From JASJBU01 sp963790775 (GTDB lineage: Bacteria; Pseudomonadota; Gammaproteobacteria; Chromatiales; Chromatiaceae): a stretch of 64,000 nucleotides of DNA. The stretch spans positions 1 to 64,000 of the forward strand of contig CAWBPR010000013.1 in the NCBI GenBank assembly GCA_963790775.1, written 5' to 3'. Made by a program: the position numbers and the translations under genes. The notes below the pieces were generated by a model. That model saw only the letters and a program-made list of their open reading frames with translations. It did not search any database and was not told where the DNA came from. Positions 38,523 to 47,253 of the stretch are shown in pieces. The first letter of the stretch is position 1. Each line of letters begins with the position of its first letter.

Positions 38523-40391
38523 TTGTCCGGCGTTTTCCACAGCAGCAGGCAGCTCGGCGGGATCCTGCTGGAGCAGGGGCTGCTCAGCCCGGAACAGCTG
38601 CAGGAGGCGTTGGACCTGCAGCGGCATTGGGGGTCGCGGCTCGGGGATATCGTGCTCGCCAAAGGCTGGATCAAGGCGCTGGATTTCTACACCGCGCTGG
38701 CAGACCACTATGGGCGACCCTTCGTCAATCTGCTTGACCGGCGGCCTGCACAGGAGCTGATCCGCCGTGAAGACATCCCCAGCTATACGGAACTGCTGGT
38801 GTTGCCCTGGAAGCTCGAACAGGGGCGCATGCTGCTTGCCACAGCGGATCCGGGGCCGGCGGTGGAAGCCTTTGCCAGGGAGCGCTGGGGAGATGCGATT
38901 GACTTTGTCGTCACATCCAAATTCGACATCATCTGGTTGCTGCAGGATAACCAGGATGACTATCTGAGCGAGCAGGCGGTCAACGAACTTGCCGAGCGCA
39001 TGCCCGAGCAGTCCGCGCGGCTGGTCTTCACCTTCCCCCAGCTGGCCGGCATGAGTCTGGTCGGTTATCTGCTGCTGTTCTGCCTGGCGCTCTGGCCGAT
39101 CCCCACCCTGATTGCCCTCAACATCTTCGTGAGTCTGTTTCTGATCATCAATTTCGGCCTGCGGGTGATTCTGGTCTGGGTGGGCGGCGACCACAGGATC
39201 GACGTCAAGGTTACCGCGCAGATGGTGGCGGAACTGGACGAAGCGCAACTGCCCGTCTACACCATCCTGGTGCCGATGTATCGGGAGCCGGACACCCTGC
39301 CGATCCTGAGCAGCGCATTGCGGCAGATGGACTACCCGCTCTCGAAACTCGATATCAAGCTGATCCTCGAGGAAGACGACGAGGAGACCATCGAATCGGC
39401 CAAGGCCCTGGGACTGGAGAGCATGTTCGAGATCATTCGCGTGCCGGACTCCCTGCCGAGGACCAAACCCAAGGCCTGCAACTACGCGCTGAACTTCGCC
39501 CGGGGTGAGCTGGTGACGATCTACGATGCGGAGGACAAGCCGGAAGCTGACCAGTTGAAAAAGGTGGTGGCGGCGTTCCGCGACTCTCCCGGGAACACAG
39601 CCTGTATCCAGGCGCGTCTCAACTACTTCAACAAGGACGAGAACTGGCTGACCCGCATGTTTACCATGGAGTACTCGCTCTGGTTCGATTTCTACCTGCC
39701 GGCCCTCGAGGCCTTGCGGGTGCCGATCCCGCTGGGCGGCACATCCAACCATTTCCAGATGCAGGTGCTGCGGGAGGTGGACGCCTGGGACCCCTTCAAT
39801 GTCACCGAGGATGCCGATCTCGGGGTGCGCATCACCCAGCTGGGATACCGGGTAGGGGTGGTCAACTCCACCACCTTCGAGGAGGCCAATAACCGGACCG
39901 GCAACTGGATTCGCCAGCGTTCGCGCTGGATCAAGGGCTATATGCAGACCTATCTGGTGCATATGCGCCGGCCCGCTGCGTTCTACCGTTCAGTGGGCGG
40001 GGTCGGCTTCTGGGGTTTTCAGTTTTTCATCGGCGGCACGGTGGTCAATGCGCTGCTGACCCCCTGGCTGTTTGGCATGTATCTGGTCTGGCTGATCACC
40101 CAGACACAGGCGTTGGACGTGATCTTTCCTCCGGCGCTGCTGTATATCAGCCTGTTCAATCTGCTGTTCGGCAATGGCTTCTTTATCTACGTCTCGGCCC
40201 TGGGGGCATTCAAGCGCCGCTACTACCGGCTGATACCCTATGCGATCACGGTGCCCTTTTATTGGGCCCTGATGTCCATTGCCGCCTACAAGGGCCTCTG
40301 GCAGTTGATTCACAATCCCTTCTATTGGGAGAAGACCCAGCACGGTCTGAGCAGCTTCGAACACCATGATCTCAAGTCCGCGCAAGATTAG
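38523..40391 (+). CDS. MshEN-GT2 fusion: c-di-GMP-responsive polysaccharide synthase
   Basis: The 622-residue protein starts at TTG 38523. Residues about 8-140 form an MshEN (GspE N-terminal) domain: LGGILLEQGLLSPEQLQEAL, then RLGDIVLAKGWIKALDFYTAL. MshEN domains are known c-di-GMP binders. Two membrane helices (about 180-235) precede a family 2 glycosyltransferase: YTILVPMYREPDTLP, YDAEDKP (DxD-type), VTEDADLGVRI (TED) and RQRSRWIKG (QxxRW), all intact and in processive-synthase order. C-terminal helices follow. There is no PilZ domain, unlike BcsA. The known analogue is NfrB, which carries MshEN at the other end. The first Arg of the first MshEN motif is Gln here, so affinity is uncertain. 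Confidence 0.85.
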   Translation: MSGVFHSSRQLGGILLEQGLLSPEQLQEALDLQRHWGSRLGDIVLAKGWIKALDFYTALADHYGRPFVNLLDRRPAQELIRREDIPSYTELLVLPWKLEQGRMLLATADPGPAVEAFARERWGDAIDFVVTSKFDIIWLLQDNQDDYLSEQAVNELAERMPEQSARLVFTFPQLAGMSLVGYLLLFCLALWPIPTLIALNIFVSLFLIINFGLRVILVWVGGDHRIDVKVTAQMVAELDEAQLPVYTILVPMYREPDTLPILSSALRQMDYPLSKLDIKLILEEDDEETIESAKALGLESMFEIIRVPDSLPRTKPKACNYALNFARGELVTIYDAEDKPEADQLKKVVAAFRDSPGNTACIQARLNYFNKDENWLTRMFTMEYSLWFDFYLPALEALRVPIPLGGTSNHFQMQVLREVDAWDPFNVTEDADLGVRITQLGYRVGVVNSTTFEEANNRTGNWIRQRSRWIKGYMQTYLVHMRRPAAFYRSVGGVGFWGFQFFIGGTVVNALLTPWLFGMYLVWLITQTQALDVIFPPALLYISLFNLLFGNGFFIYVSALGAFKRRYYRLIPYAITVPFYWALMSIAAYKGLWQLIHNPFYWEKTQHGLSSFEHHDLKSAQD

Positions 40392-41871
40392 TCCGGCCAG
40401 CCTCTGGTCGTTCCTGACGCCCACCCTGCTGCTGGGTGGACTGGCCGCGTGGACCCTCTGGAACCACTATCTGAATGACTCGGCCCTGCTGCGCTGGAGC
40501 AAGCTGCTCTCGGTGCTGGATGCGAGCGAGGTGCGTCTGGAATATATCGGCCTGATGCACCCCCACGTGCCGATCTACCTGCTCTCACCCTTCTACTATC
40601 TGCCCGGGCTGGCGACTCCCGCCGCACCCTATCTGCTCTCCGTGCTGTGCGGCGGCCTGCTGTTGGCGATCTGGAATTACCACCTGCGCTTGAAGCGCTA
40701 TGGCACGTACCCCCGCGCGGTACTGTTGCTGCTGGCCGCCGCGAATCCCCTGTTTCTCTGGGCGGTAACCAACGGCAGCGAAATGGCCTTGAGTCTGCTG
40801 ATGTACTATCTGTTCTGTTTTGCGGTGCTGCGCACCCTGCTGCAAAGAGACTCCCGCGCCATCATCATGCTGGCGAGCGCCCTGGCCGGCTACTTTTTCG
40901 TCGATGAGCGGACCTTTTTTCTGGTGCTGGCCTTCATTCCGCTGATTCCTCTGGTGGCGCCGCCGAGCATGCTGCGGGAGTCCCCCCTCAGCGTATTTTT
41001 CGTCATCAGCCTGCCGGTGGCGCTGGCCATCGCCTCCTGGTTCTACCTCAACTGGATATTTCACGGCGCTGCCCGCACCTTCATTACCGCTTCGGACTCA
41101 TCCTTTCTAGGCGCTCGCCTGCACAGCGCAGAGAGTGAATGGCTGCTGAATTTTGGCGGCAGCTGGGTGGCGCCAACCCTTGCCGCCCTGTTGCTGGCGG
41201 TTGCCAGCTTCCCCGGGATGATCTGGCAGGCCACGGTGGTGTGGCGTTCACAGCGGCTGCGGCATGGGGTGCTGGTTTATTTTCTGGTTCCGGTGCTGGC
41301 CGTCGGGGTGGCCAGCAGCAGCTCGTTCATTGAACATCCCCTGGAGATGCTGTTCCTGCTCAATGCCGGTTGCATGGTGGGTCTGCTGCTGCTGCCCCGC
41401 GCAAGTCGACAGCAGAAAATCCTGGCGGCGGTATTCCTGCTGGTCGGGGATCTGGCCGGTGGCATCCTGTGCTACTGGTATCCCTCCCGGGACATGCTGC
41501 AATGGCGCGAGGCGGTAACCGGGCATGGCAGTGCCACGGCGCATGAGAGTGAACGCCGGCTGGGACGGTTCCTGCACCGCAATCGTCTGCCGACCCTGAT
41601 GGATGAGCGGGCGGGCTATCGGATCATTGCGGCCCGTGGTGATAGCAAAGGATTGGTGCTCTCCTATATGCCGGAGTTCAAACTGGCGCTGCAACGGGCA
41701 GATCCGGTGGTGGCCCAGATACTGGTCATGAATCCGGCGCATCGGCGGGCCTCTGCCGACCGGATCACACAGCACTACCCCGGGCTCTTTGACAAAGGCC
41801 TGCCGGGTTACTCTCTGGCCTACCAGAGCCGGGATTGGAAAGTCTATCGTCAATTCGGAGTCGAACAGTGA
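40366..41871 (+). CDS. Polytopic membrane protein, GT-C-like
   Basis: The 501-residue protein has about ten membrane helices in the first 370 residues and a soluble C-terminal tail. The layout resembles GT-C/ArnT-type lipid-linked-sugar transferases (a long first extracytoplasmic loop after helix 1 with LEYIGLMHPHVPIYLL). I see no certain catalytic motif, so a transferase role is an inference from shape and context. Its ATG lies 26 bp inside the synthase gene and its TGA overlaps the next GTG, so it is translated as part of the operon. Confidence 0.6.
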   Translation: MISSPRKISPASLWSFLTPTLLLGGLAAWTLWNHYLNDSALLRWSKLLSVLDASEVRLEYIGLMHPHVPIYLLSPFYYLPGLATPAAPYLLSVLCGGLLLAIWNYHLRLKRYGTYPRAVLLLLAAANPLFLWAVTNGSEMALSLLMYYLFCFAVLRTLLQRDSRAIIMLASALAGYFFVDERTFFLVLAFIPLIPLVAPPSMLRESPLSVFFVISLPVALAIASWFYLNWIFHGAARTFITASDSSFLGARLHSAESEWLLNFGGSWVAPTLAALLLAVASFPGMIWQATVVWRSQRLRHGVLVYFLVPVLAVGVASSSSFIEHPLEMLFLLNAGCMVGLLLLPRASRQQKILAAVFLLVGDLAGGILCYWYPSRDMLQWREAVTGHGSATAHESERRLGRFLHRNRLPTLMDERAGYRIIAARGDSKGLVLSYMPEFKLALQRADPVVAQILVMNPAHRRASADRITQHYPGLFDKGLPGYSLAYQSRDWKVYRQFGVEQ

Positions 41872-42863
41872 AAGCGGAGCAGGGAATAGGCTTGCTGATC
41901 GGTGTGATAGCGCTGCTGATGGTCTCAGGTTGCACCCGCACCGACCGGATGCTGGGCGCCAATCTGCTGCAGAGCGACGCAGTGTCGTTGCAGCAGGAGG
42001 CGACCCGTGAATCGCTCGGACGCCTGCGTGAGCTGGGCGCGAACACTGTGGCCCTGGTGCCGTTTCTGCAACAGTCGTCCCCCGTCTCGGAACACATGGA
42101 GCCCGCAGCAGATCTGAGCCCGCAAGGCCTGCGCCAGGCGATCCGCTGGGCAAAGGCGCTGCAGATGCGGGTGGTGCTGAAGCCGCAGATGCTGGTGCAA
42201 GGGAGCTGGGCCGGCGCCATAGCACCCGCCGACTGGGATGTCTGGTTCGCGAATTATGGCGACCACCTGGAAGAGCTGGCCCGCCTCGCAGCACAGGAGG
42301 AGGTCGAGATGCTGGTGATCGGCACTGAATTGAAGCAGTCGGTGCGTCAACCCCAGTGGCGGGGGTTGATCCAGCGCCTGCGGGCAGTCTATCCCGGCCG
42401 TCTGAGTTATGCCGCCCATGGCATCGAGGGCTTGCGCAAGGTTGCCTTCTGGGAGCATGTCGATATGGCCGGGGTGACCCTCTATCCGATCCTGGGAGAG
42501 GATGTCAGGGATGCCGAGAAACAGATTCGCCTCAGTCTGCAGAGACTCCGCGAAGCCGCCCGCGGTCTGCCGCTGCCGCTCTGGGTGGCAGAGGTGGGGA
42601 TTGCCTCGCGCAGCCGGGCGACACGGCGTCCCTGGGCCTGGCAGGATCTGGCGGATGATGAGCAGGCGGTCGATCTGCAGGTGCAGGCGCAGGTGCTCGA
42701 TCTGTGGCTGGAGACGCTCTCGGTGAACTGGTTGGAAGGTGTGCTGGTATGGGCCTGGTACAGCGACCCCGCCGCCGGCGGCTCGCAGGACAACGGCTTT
42801 ACGCCACAAAACAAACCGGCTGAGCAGGTGCTTGCCTGCCGCTGGTCCGGGAGCTGTGAATGA
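41868..42863 (+). CDS. Lipoprotein glycoside hydrolase, TIM barrel (GH113-like)
   Basis: The 331-residue protein starts at GTG 41868, inside the previous stop (GTGA). It has a lipobox, LLMVSGC. The barrel shows LGANTVALVPFLQ, KPQMLVQGSW, then LVIGTELKQ (candidate acid/base Glu after strand 4) and PLWVAEVGIASR (candidate nucleophile Glu after strand 7). This is the clan GH-A pattern and close to GH113 mannanases. It could trim or edit the polymer during export, as BcsZ does for cellulose. The substrate is inferred only from family resemblance. Confidence 0.7.
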   Translation: MKAEQGIGLLIGVIALLMVSGCTRTDRMLGANLLQSDAVSLQQEATRESLGRLRELGANTVALVPFLQQSSPVSEHMEPAADLSPQGLRQAIRWAKALQMRVVLKPQMLVQGSWAGAIAPADWDVWFANYGDHLEELARLAAQEEVEMLVIGTELKQSVRQPQWRGLIQRLRAVYPGRLSYAAHGIEGLRKVAFWEHVDMAGVTLYPILGEDVRDAEKQIRLSLQRLREAARGLPLPLWVAEVGIASRSRATRRPWAWQDLADDEQAVDLQVQAQVLDLWLETLSVNWLEGVLVWAWYSDPAAGGSQDNGFTPQNKPAEQVLACRWSGSCE

Positions 42864-43687
42864 GGTGCCGTCCGCTTCTGCTGCTGTTCGTGTTGCTCCT
42901 GCCCTGGCGACTGCAGGCTGGTGACTGGATGCTGTCCGAGGGGCAGCAGACGCTTTACACCAGTCTCTCACTGTCCCAGGCGGACAGCTACTGGGATGAT
43001 CGGCGCGATCTGCAACAGGATGATTGCACCAGCCGTGACTGGAGCGCTGGCCTGCGTTATGAGTATGGTTACTCCTACTACCGGACCCTGTTTGCCTCAA
43101 CCTCCTTCGAGCTCAACAAGTGCGGTGACGAGAGTTCCGCTGGCATCCCCGATCTGAAGCTCGGCATGCGGGGCAGGGTCAACCCCTTCCGCAATAGCCA
43201 TACCTGGGAACTGGCGTTGATCATCCCGGTGAATGGCGACCGGGAAGATCGGCGTAAGCCGGGCATTGGCCTGTTCGGCGTCGAGGCGGGGCTGTATCGC
43301 ACTTATCGGGACGATCCCTACGAAAAGCCCTTTACCGTCATCACCCAAGGGGTCTGGGGTTGGGGTGTTGGCGTTACCCTGTGGGCGGAAGGAGCCGGTC
43401 AGGAACTGTGGGGTGAGCTGAACTGGCGGCGTCGACTGACTGACGCATGGCGTTTTAAAGGCTGGCTCAGCGGCCGCTACTCGCTCGCCGGGGACACCGC
43501 CGGCGCGGACGATATTTTCAGCGTTCGCAAATCGATCGATTACGACAAGCTTACCATTGGCGCCAGATTCACCCGAAAATTGTCCCGCCACACCAGTCTG
43601 GGGTTGTCCCTGGAACAGGCCCTGTGGGGCCGCAACGCCAGCCAGGACACCACCCTGCAGCTGGGACTTTCTCGATCTTGGGATTAA
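42860..43687 (+). CDS. Outer-membrane beta-barrel protein of the polysaccharide operon
   Basis: The 275-residue protein has a signal peptide (PLLLLFVLLLPWRLQAG) and alternating amphipathic strands (LYTSLSLSQ, FASTSFELN, WELALIIPVNGD, LWGELNWRRRL) ending in GLSRSWD, a typical beta-barrel C terminus. Start ATG 42860 overlaps the previous stop (ATGA). By position it may be the export porin or a surface receptor for the polymer. No family name could be assigned. Confidence 0.65.
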   Translation: MRCRPLLLLFVLLLPWRLQAGDWMLSEGQQTLYTSLSLSQADSYWDDRRDLQQDDCTSRDWSAGLRYEYGYSYYRTLFASTSFELNKCGDESSAGIPDLKLGMRGRVNPFRNSHTWELALIIPVNGDREDRRKPGIGLFGVEAGLYRTYRDDPYEKPFTVITQGVWGWGVGVTLWAEGAGQELWGELNWRRRLTDAWRFKGWLSGRYSLAGDTAGADDIFSVRKSIDYDKLTIGARFTRKLSRHTSLGLSLEQALWGRNASQDTTLQLGLSRSWD

Positions 43688-43690
43688 AAA

Positions 43691-45505
43691 ATGCGTTACC
43701 TGATGAGGCTTTTTATCGTTCTGGTCCTTACTGGTGTTATGGCTGCTGATGCAGCGGCCGGCCCCGCGCTGACCCTGCTGGTGCCCCCCGCCGCGTTTAC
43801 CGGTGGCGACAGACGTCTGCCGCCGTTGCAGGTCCTCGAGCTGAAACTGAGTATGGATGAGCTGGATGCAGAGGTGCTGTTCCGCAAGGAACCAAACGAT
43901 AAATCCTCCTTTGCCATGAGCATTGCGCAGGATGGCCACTCGATTCCCGGCAGGGTCGAGGTGAAGGGGAGCTTCACCCGTAATTTTTTGAAGAAGTCTC
44001 TGGCCGTCAAACTGGCCCAGGGAGAAAGCTGGCAGGGGAGGCGAACATTCGCCCTCAACGCCATGGCCACCGATCCGACCAATATGCGTGAGTGGCTGGC
44101 GTGGGATCTGCTTGCCGCGCTGGAGGCGCCATCCCCGGAGGTCGCCTATGTGCGCCTTTCCATCAACGGCCGTGCTATCGGCCTGTTTCTGCTGTTTGAA
44201 TGGATCACCGATGCCACCTTCGAGCGCCAGGGACTGGGCGCCGGCGGTCTGCTGTTCCATCCTGACGACAGCCTTTTCTGCGGTGATCTCTCCCTTGAAA
44301 ACCTGCCGCGCCTCAAGGAGTGCTGGTTCAATCTCTCTCCTGCCGCCGCGAGGGAGGCGGGTTACGCCCCTTTGCAGGCATTGGCTGAGGGGCTGGCGGA
44401 GGCCCCGGTGGAGACCTTCGACAGCTACCTGGCGAGCCATTTCAAGCTGGATACGGTGATCAACTGGCTGGTGGTGAATGCGATCGCCAGCAACGGCGAT
44501 ACCTACCATAAGAACTATTTCCTCCATCAGGGCCCTGACGGCGGACGCTGGTCGTTGATCCCCTGGGATTACGACCTCAGTTTCGGACGCAACGCAGATC
44601 CGGTGTTGCCTTTTCCCCGCAATATCCTGAACGACAACTTCTACACTCTGCAGCCTCCAGACCTCGGGGTGAAGCATGTGCTGAAAGAGAAGACCCTGCA
44701 GAACAAGGCGCTGATGAAGCGCTACCGGGCGCGCATCGCCCATGTGCTGGGTCTGGCGCGGGATGGCTCTTCCGAAGCCGCCTTTGGCTGGTTTTCACCG
44801 CCGGGATTCATCAGCCGGGTCTCGCAACTCAGACGAACCATTGGCGTTGACATGCAGCGCGAGCGCTACCCGAGTAATCCGCCTGGCGTGGCTGATGAGC
44901 ATATTGCGGCGCTGCGCTGGTATGGCCTGATGCGCTATCACCACCTGAAAAAGCTACTCATCGAACCCTCGCCATTCGGCACTGCACGCTGGATGGCCGG
45001 CTCCGAATATACCCTGTTGCTGGATGCGTTTCCGCAGCAGACACCGCTCGCCCTGACGGTGAATGCAGATCTCCCGGCCGGGGAGTCCTGGGTGGCGCCC
45101 ACCGATGACTGGCTGGCGCGTCCGCTGGGTCTGCTGCATTTTCCGGCTTTGCCGCAACCCGCCCGGGTGCGCATGGAGGTAATGAGTGAACAGGAGCCGG
45201 ACCTGTTGCCGCCAGGCTTCAGCGCCGCCGACTGCGTGCGGCGCAGTTGGTTTCTGGATCTCAAGACGCCGCTGCAGGCGGTCAAGGTGGACATCGACCT
45301 CGACTACCTGCAACTGAGTTCAATACAGCATGAACTTGGAGCAATCGATGAGAAGCAGGGACTCACCCTCTGGCAGATGACCGGGAGCCAGTGGCAGGAA
45401 CTGCCGAGCCGTTTCAACAGCTTCGCCAATGTCTTGTCGGCTGATGGTGTAACCCTTGCTGGCGGGCAGGTTTCCCGCTTTGTCGCCTGTAGCACCGGGT
45501 ATTGA
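43691..45505 (+). CDS. CotH-family protein kinase
   Basis: The 604-residue secreted protein has a signal peptide (LFIVLVLTGVMAADAAAG) and a CotH kinase domain. KGSFTRNFLKKSLAVKL holds the ATP-binding lysine region, YVRLSINGRAIGLFLLFEWI the middle, and GDTYHKNYFLHQ followed by WSLIPWDYDLSFGRN carries the metal-binding DxD (WDYD). The C-terminal part (about 430-600) is beta-rich. CotH enzymes phosphorylate secreted or coat proteins. One in a polysaccharide operon suggests phosphorylation of an exported protein, perhaps the barrel or hydrolase. It starts 3 bp after the barrel gene and closes the operon. Confidence 0.85.
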   Translation: MRYLMRLFIVLVLTGVMAADAAAGPALTLLVPPAAFTGGDRRLPPLQVLELKLSMDELDAEVLFRKEPNDKSSFAMSIAQDGHSIPGRVEVKGSFTRNFLKKSLAVKLAQGESWQGRRTFALNAMATDPTNMREWLAWDLLAALEAPSPEVAYVRLSINGRAIGLFLLFEWITDATFERQGLGAGGLLFHPDDSLFCGDLSLENLPRLKECWFNLSPAAAREAGYAPLQALAEGLAEAPVETFDSYLASHFKLDTVINWLVVNAIASNGDTYHKNYFLHQGPDGGRWSLIPWDYDLSFGRNADPVLPFPRNILNDNFYTLQPPDLGVKHVLKEKTLQNKALMKRYRARIAHVLGLARDGSSEAAFGWFSPPGFISRVSQLRRTIGVDMQRERYPSNPPGVADEHIAALRWYGLMRYHHLKKLLIEPSPFGTARWMAGSEYTLLLDAFPQQTPLALTVNADLPAGESWVAPTDDWLARPLGLLHFPALPQPARVRMEVMSEQEPDLLPPGFSAADCVRRSWFLDLKTPLQAVKVDIDLDYLQLSSIQHELGAIDEKQGLTLWQMTGSQWQELPSRFNSFANVLSADGVTLAGGQVSRFVACSTGY

Positions 45506-45719
45506 ACTTTCTGGAGCCCATGACACAGCGGTCTTCTCTATAGAGTCAACCTGTAATCGCACAGCTCAGGCTCTGATGAGAGCCGTGCAATAGTTAGCCG
45601 GTGGAGTGGTTAATAATCCGCAATTTGCATAATTAAAAAAACAATCAGATACTGATACAACTTGGGATCCCAAGTTGTATGGAAGTCGTTAATTTATATA
45701 GGACCGGAGGAGAGACAGT

Positions 45720-46254
45720 ATGAAACGTACATTGCTACTATCATTATTTGGATTGTTTTTTATATCCTCACAAGCTATTGCTCAAGGCGGGTATTTTGGC
45801 GCCAGCGTTGGACAGGCCAATTATGAAGAAGATCTTGGATTCGCAAATTTTGACGAATCGGACACAGGCTTCAAACTATTCTTAGGCTATCGGCTCAACG
45901 AAAACTTTGCCTTTGAGGGGGTTTACGTTGATTACGGAGAACCGACTGGCGAGCATTGCGGGGATCCCAACCAGTGTAGAATTGGATGGCTTTGGGGCAA
46001 ATCTGGTAGGAACCATACCCCTTGGGAATGGCTTTGAGCTGTTTGGAAAACTAGGTTTCTTAGCATGGGATGGTACTGCAACCGTAGGTGTCGCCAGTGA
46101 AGATCAAAGCGATACGGATCTGACATACGGCCTTGGTGCTGCCTACTTCTTCAATGAGCAAGTAGGCATTCAGGGTGAATGGGAATTCGTAAACTTTGAT
46201 CAGGATAATATGGATGCAGACATGCTTTCTGTAGGGCTTCAAGTCCGGTTCTGA
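45720..46254 (+). pseudogene. OmpA-like eight-stranded outer-membrane protein, frameshifted
   Basis: The signal peptide LLLSLFGLFFISSQAIAQ is followed by GYFGASVGQANYEED and FKLFLGYRLNENFAFEGVYVDYG. The frame shifts in a GGGG run near 45960-45963. The rest reads PTSVELDGFGANLVGTIPLGNGFELFGKLGFLAWDG…GIQGEWEFVNFD and ends LSVGLQVRF, with the terminal Phe of barrel proteins. Repaired length is about 177 residues. GGAGGAGAG lies before ATG 45720. A one-base G-run change could be a sequencing error. Confidence 0.75.
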
Positions 46255-46304
46255 TTATAGTATGCATTTTCAATCTGCATGAATCATATCTGCCTCCTGT
46301 GGAG

Positions 46305-46361
46305 GCATTGTATAAATGACAAACCCCAGCGATCTACTGGGGTTTGTCATTTATACAATGC
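46305..46361 (+). terminator. Very long perfect hairpin (25-bp stem, 7-nt loop)
   Basis: The arms 46305-46329 and 46337-46361 are exact complements around the loop CGATCTA. A smaller stem, GCCTCC/GGAGGC (46292-46306), abuts it. It lies 50 bp after the OMP stop and 90 bp before the convergent DUF4124 remnant, so a bidirectional terminator is the simplest view. The perfect 25-bp arms are longer than terminators need, so a small palindromic mobile unit is an alternative. Confidence 0.7.
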
Positions 46362-46450
46362 CGGTTGATCGGTTTCCCCTGAGGAACCGAATAAGTCAGC
46401 TCTGCATAGACTCATGGATGAGAAAACATGCTGTACGCAGTGTAATCTGC

Positions 46451-46831
46451 TTACTCACAATGTTGACGAATAAATTGTTCTAGACTTTCGATTTCCTTCG
46501 CCCGTGCATCGTCTTCGATGAAAACATGCTCGCCTTTATCGTCGATGGAACAGGCTGGCCTCCTTCCTCTGTTTCAAGACGTGCAGATTTTGGTGGGTGC
46601 GAGTACATTGTCTCTTGGTTTGCACTCGCTGCTTCTGCTTCTCTTCCTTCCCACGTTTCTTTCAACCAGCCTTTTCCTTACGCAATTCCTCGAGCAGTTG
46701 CGTACGCTGTTTGAGATTCTCCGTGCTTTGCTGTGATTGACATTCCCATCTTCATCCAGCCATTTGTACATTTCAGCGTACGAAAAGGTGAATGGATAGA
46801 ACGCAAACAATAGGACAAGGAGTCCTTTCAT
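46451..46831 (-). pseudogene. DUF4124 protein remnant
   Basis: It starts at 46831 with a signal peptide (LLVLLFAFYPFTFSYA) and EMYKWLDEDGNVNHS, the DUF4124 opening. The continuation is scattered over frames: STENLKQRTQLLEELRKEKAG, a helical stretch, then DDKGEHVFIEDDARAKEIES and LEQFIRQHCE with a stop at 46451. At least three frame changes are needed. DUF4124 proteins are small periplasmic proteins of unknown role. Confidence 0.7.
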
Positions 46832-46846
46832 GGAAACGTGTCATCT

Positions 46847-47253
46847 TATTCCGCTTTAATCTGAGCTAACAGGATAACAGGAGTGGCCTATATTAATTAT
46901 TGATGGTTAACAAGATTAGATTGAATATCTTGGCTAATTTTTCAGACCTGCATTAGTTAGTGGCTAAGCCTTCTCTTCACAGTGGCCACTCCATCGCTTG
47001 CTGCCGTACTAAACTGGCGAATCCTGGGCATCCACATAGTGTTAACAGGCCTAGAGAAACGGTATTGAGATAATTTGGTACTCTATCCGCAGTTCGTTGC
47101 GGATCTGAAAGTAGTGGAGATATCTAGATGTTATACGTAGACCGGTGTAAGGGTGTTTTAGTTTGGATAACTGCTCTGTAATGCAGTTACATCCTTTGTG
47201 GTCTGCAGCAAATCTGATGAACTTTACAGAGCATGCAAAGCTGGTAATCCTGC
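46847..47253. other. Intergenic region with the second copy of a dispersed repeat
   Basis: No gene is seen. 47024-47053 is related to 36141-36170. The transporter promoter should lie near 47100-47240. Confidence 0.35.

Noticed and set aside
38517..39962. 481-codon open frame antisense to the glycosyltransferase
   Set aside because: It is His/Gln/Arg-rich low-complexity text, and the sense gene has all GT2 motifs.
43097..44743. 548-codon antisense frame over the barrel and CotH genes
   Set aside because: It spans two real genes in the opposite direction, with no family pattern.
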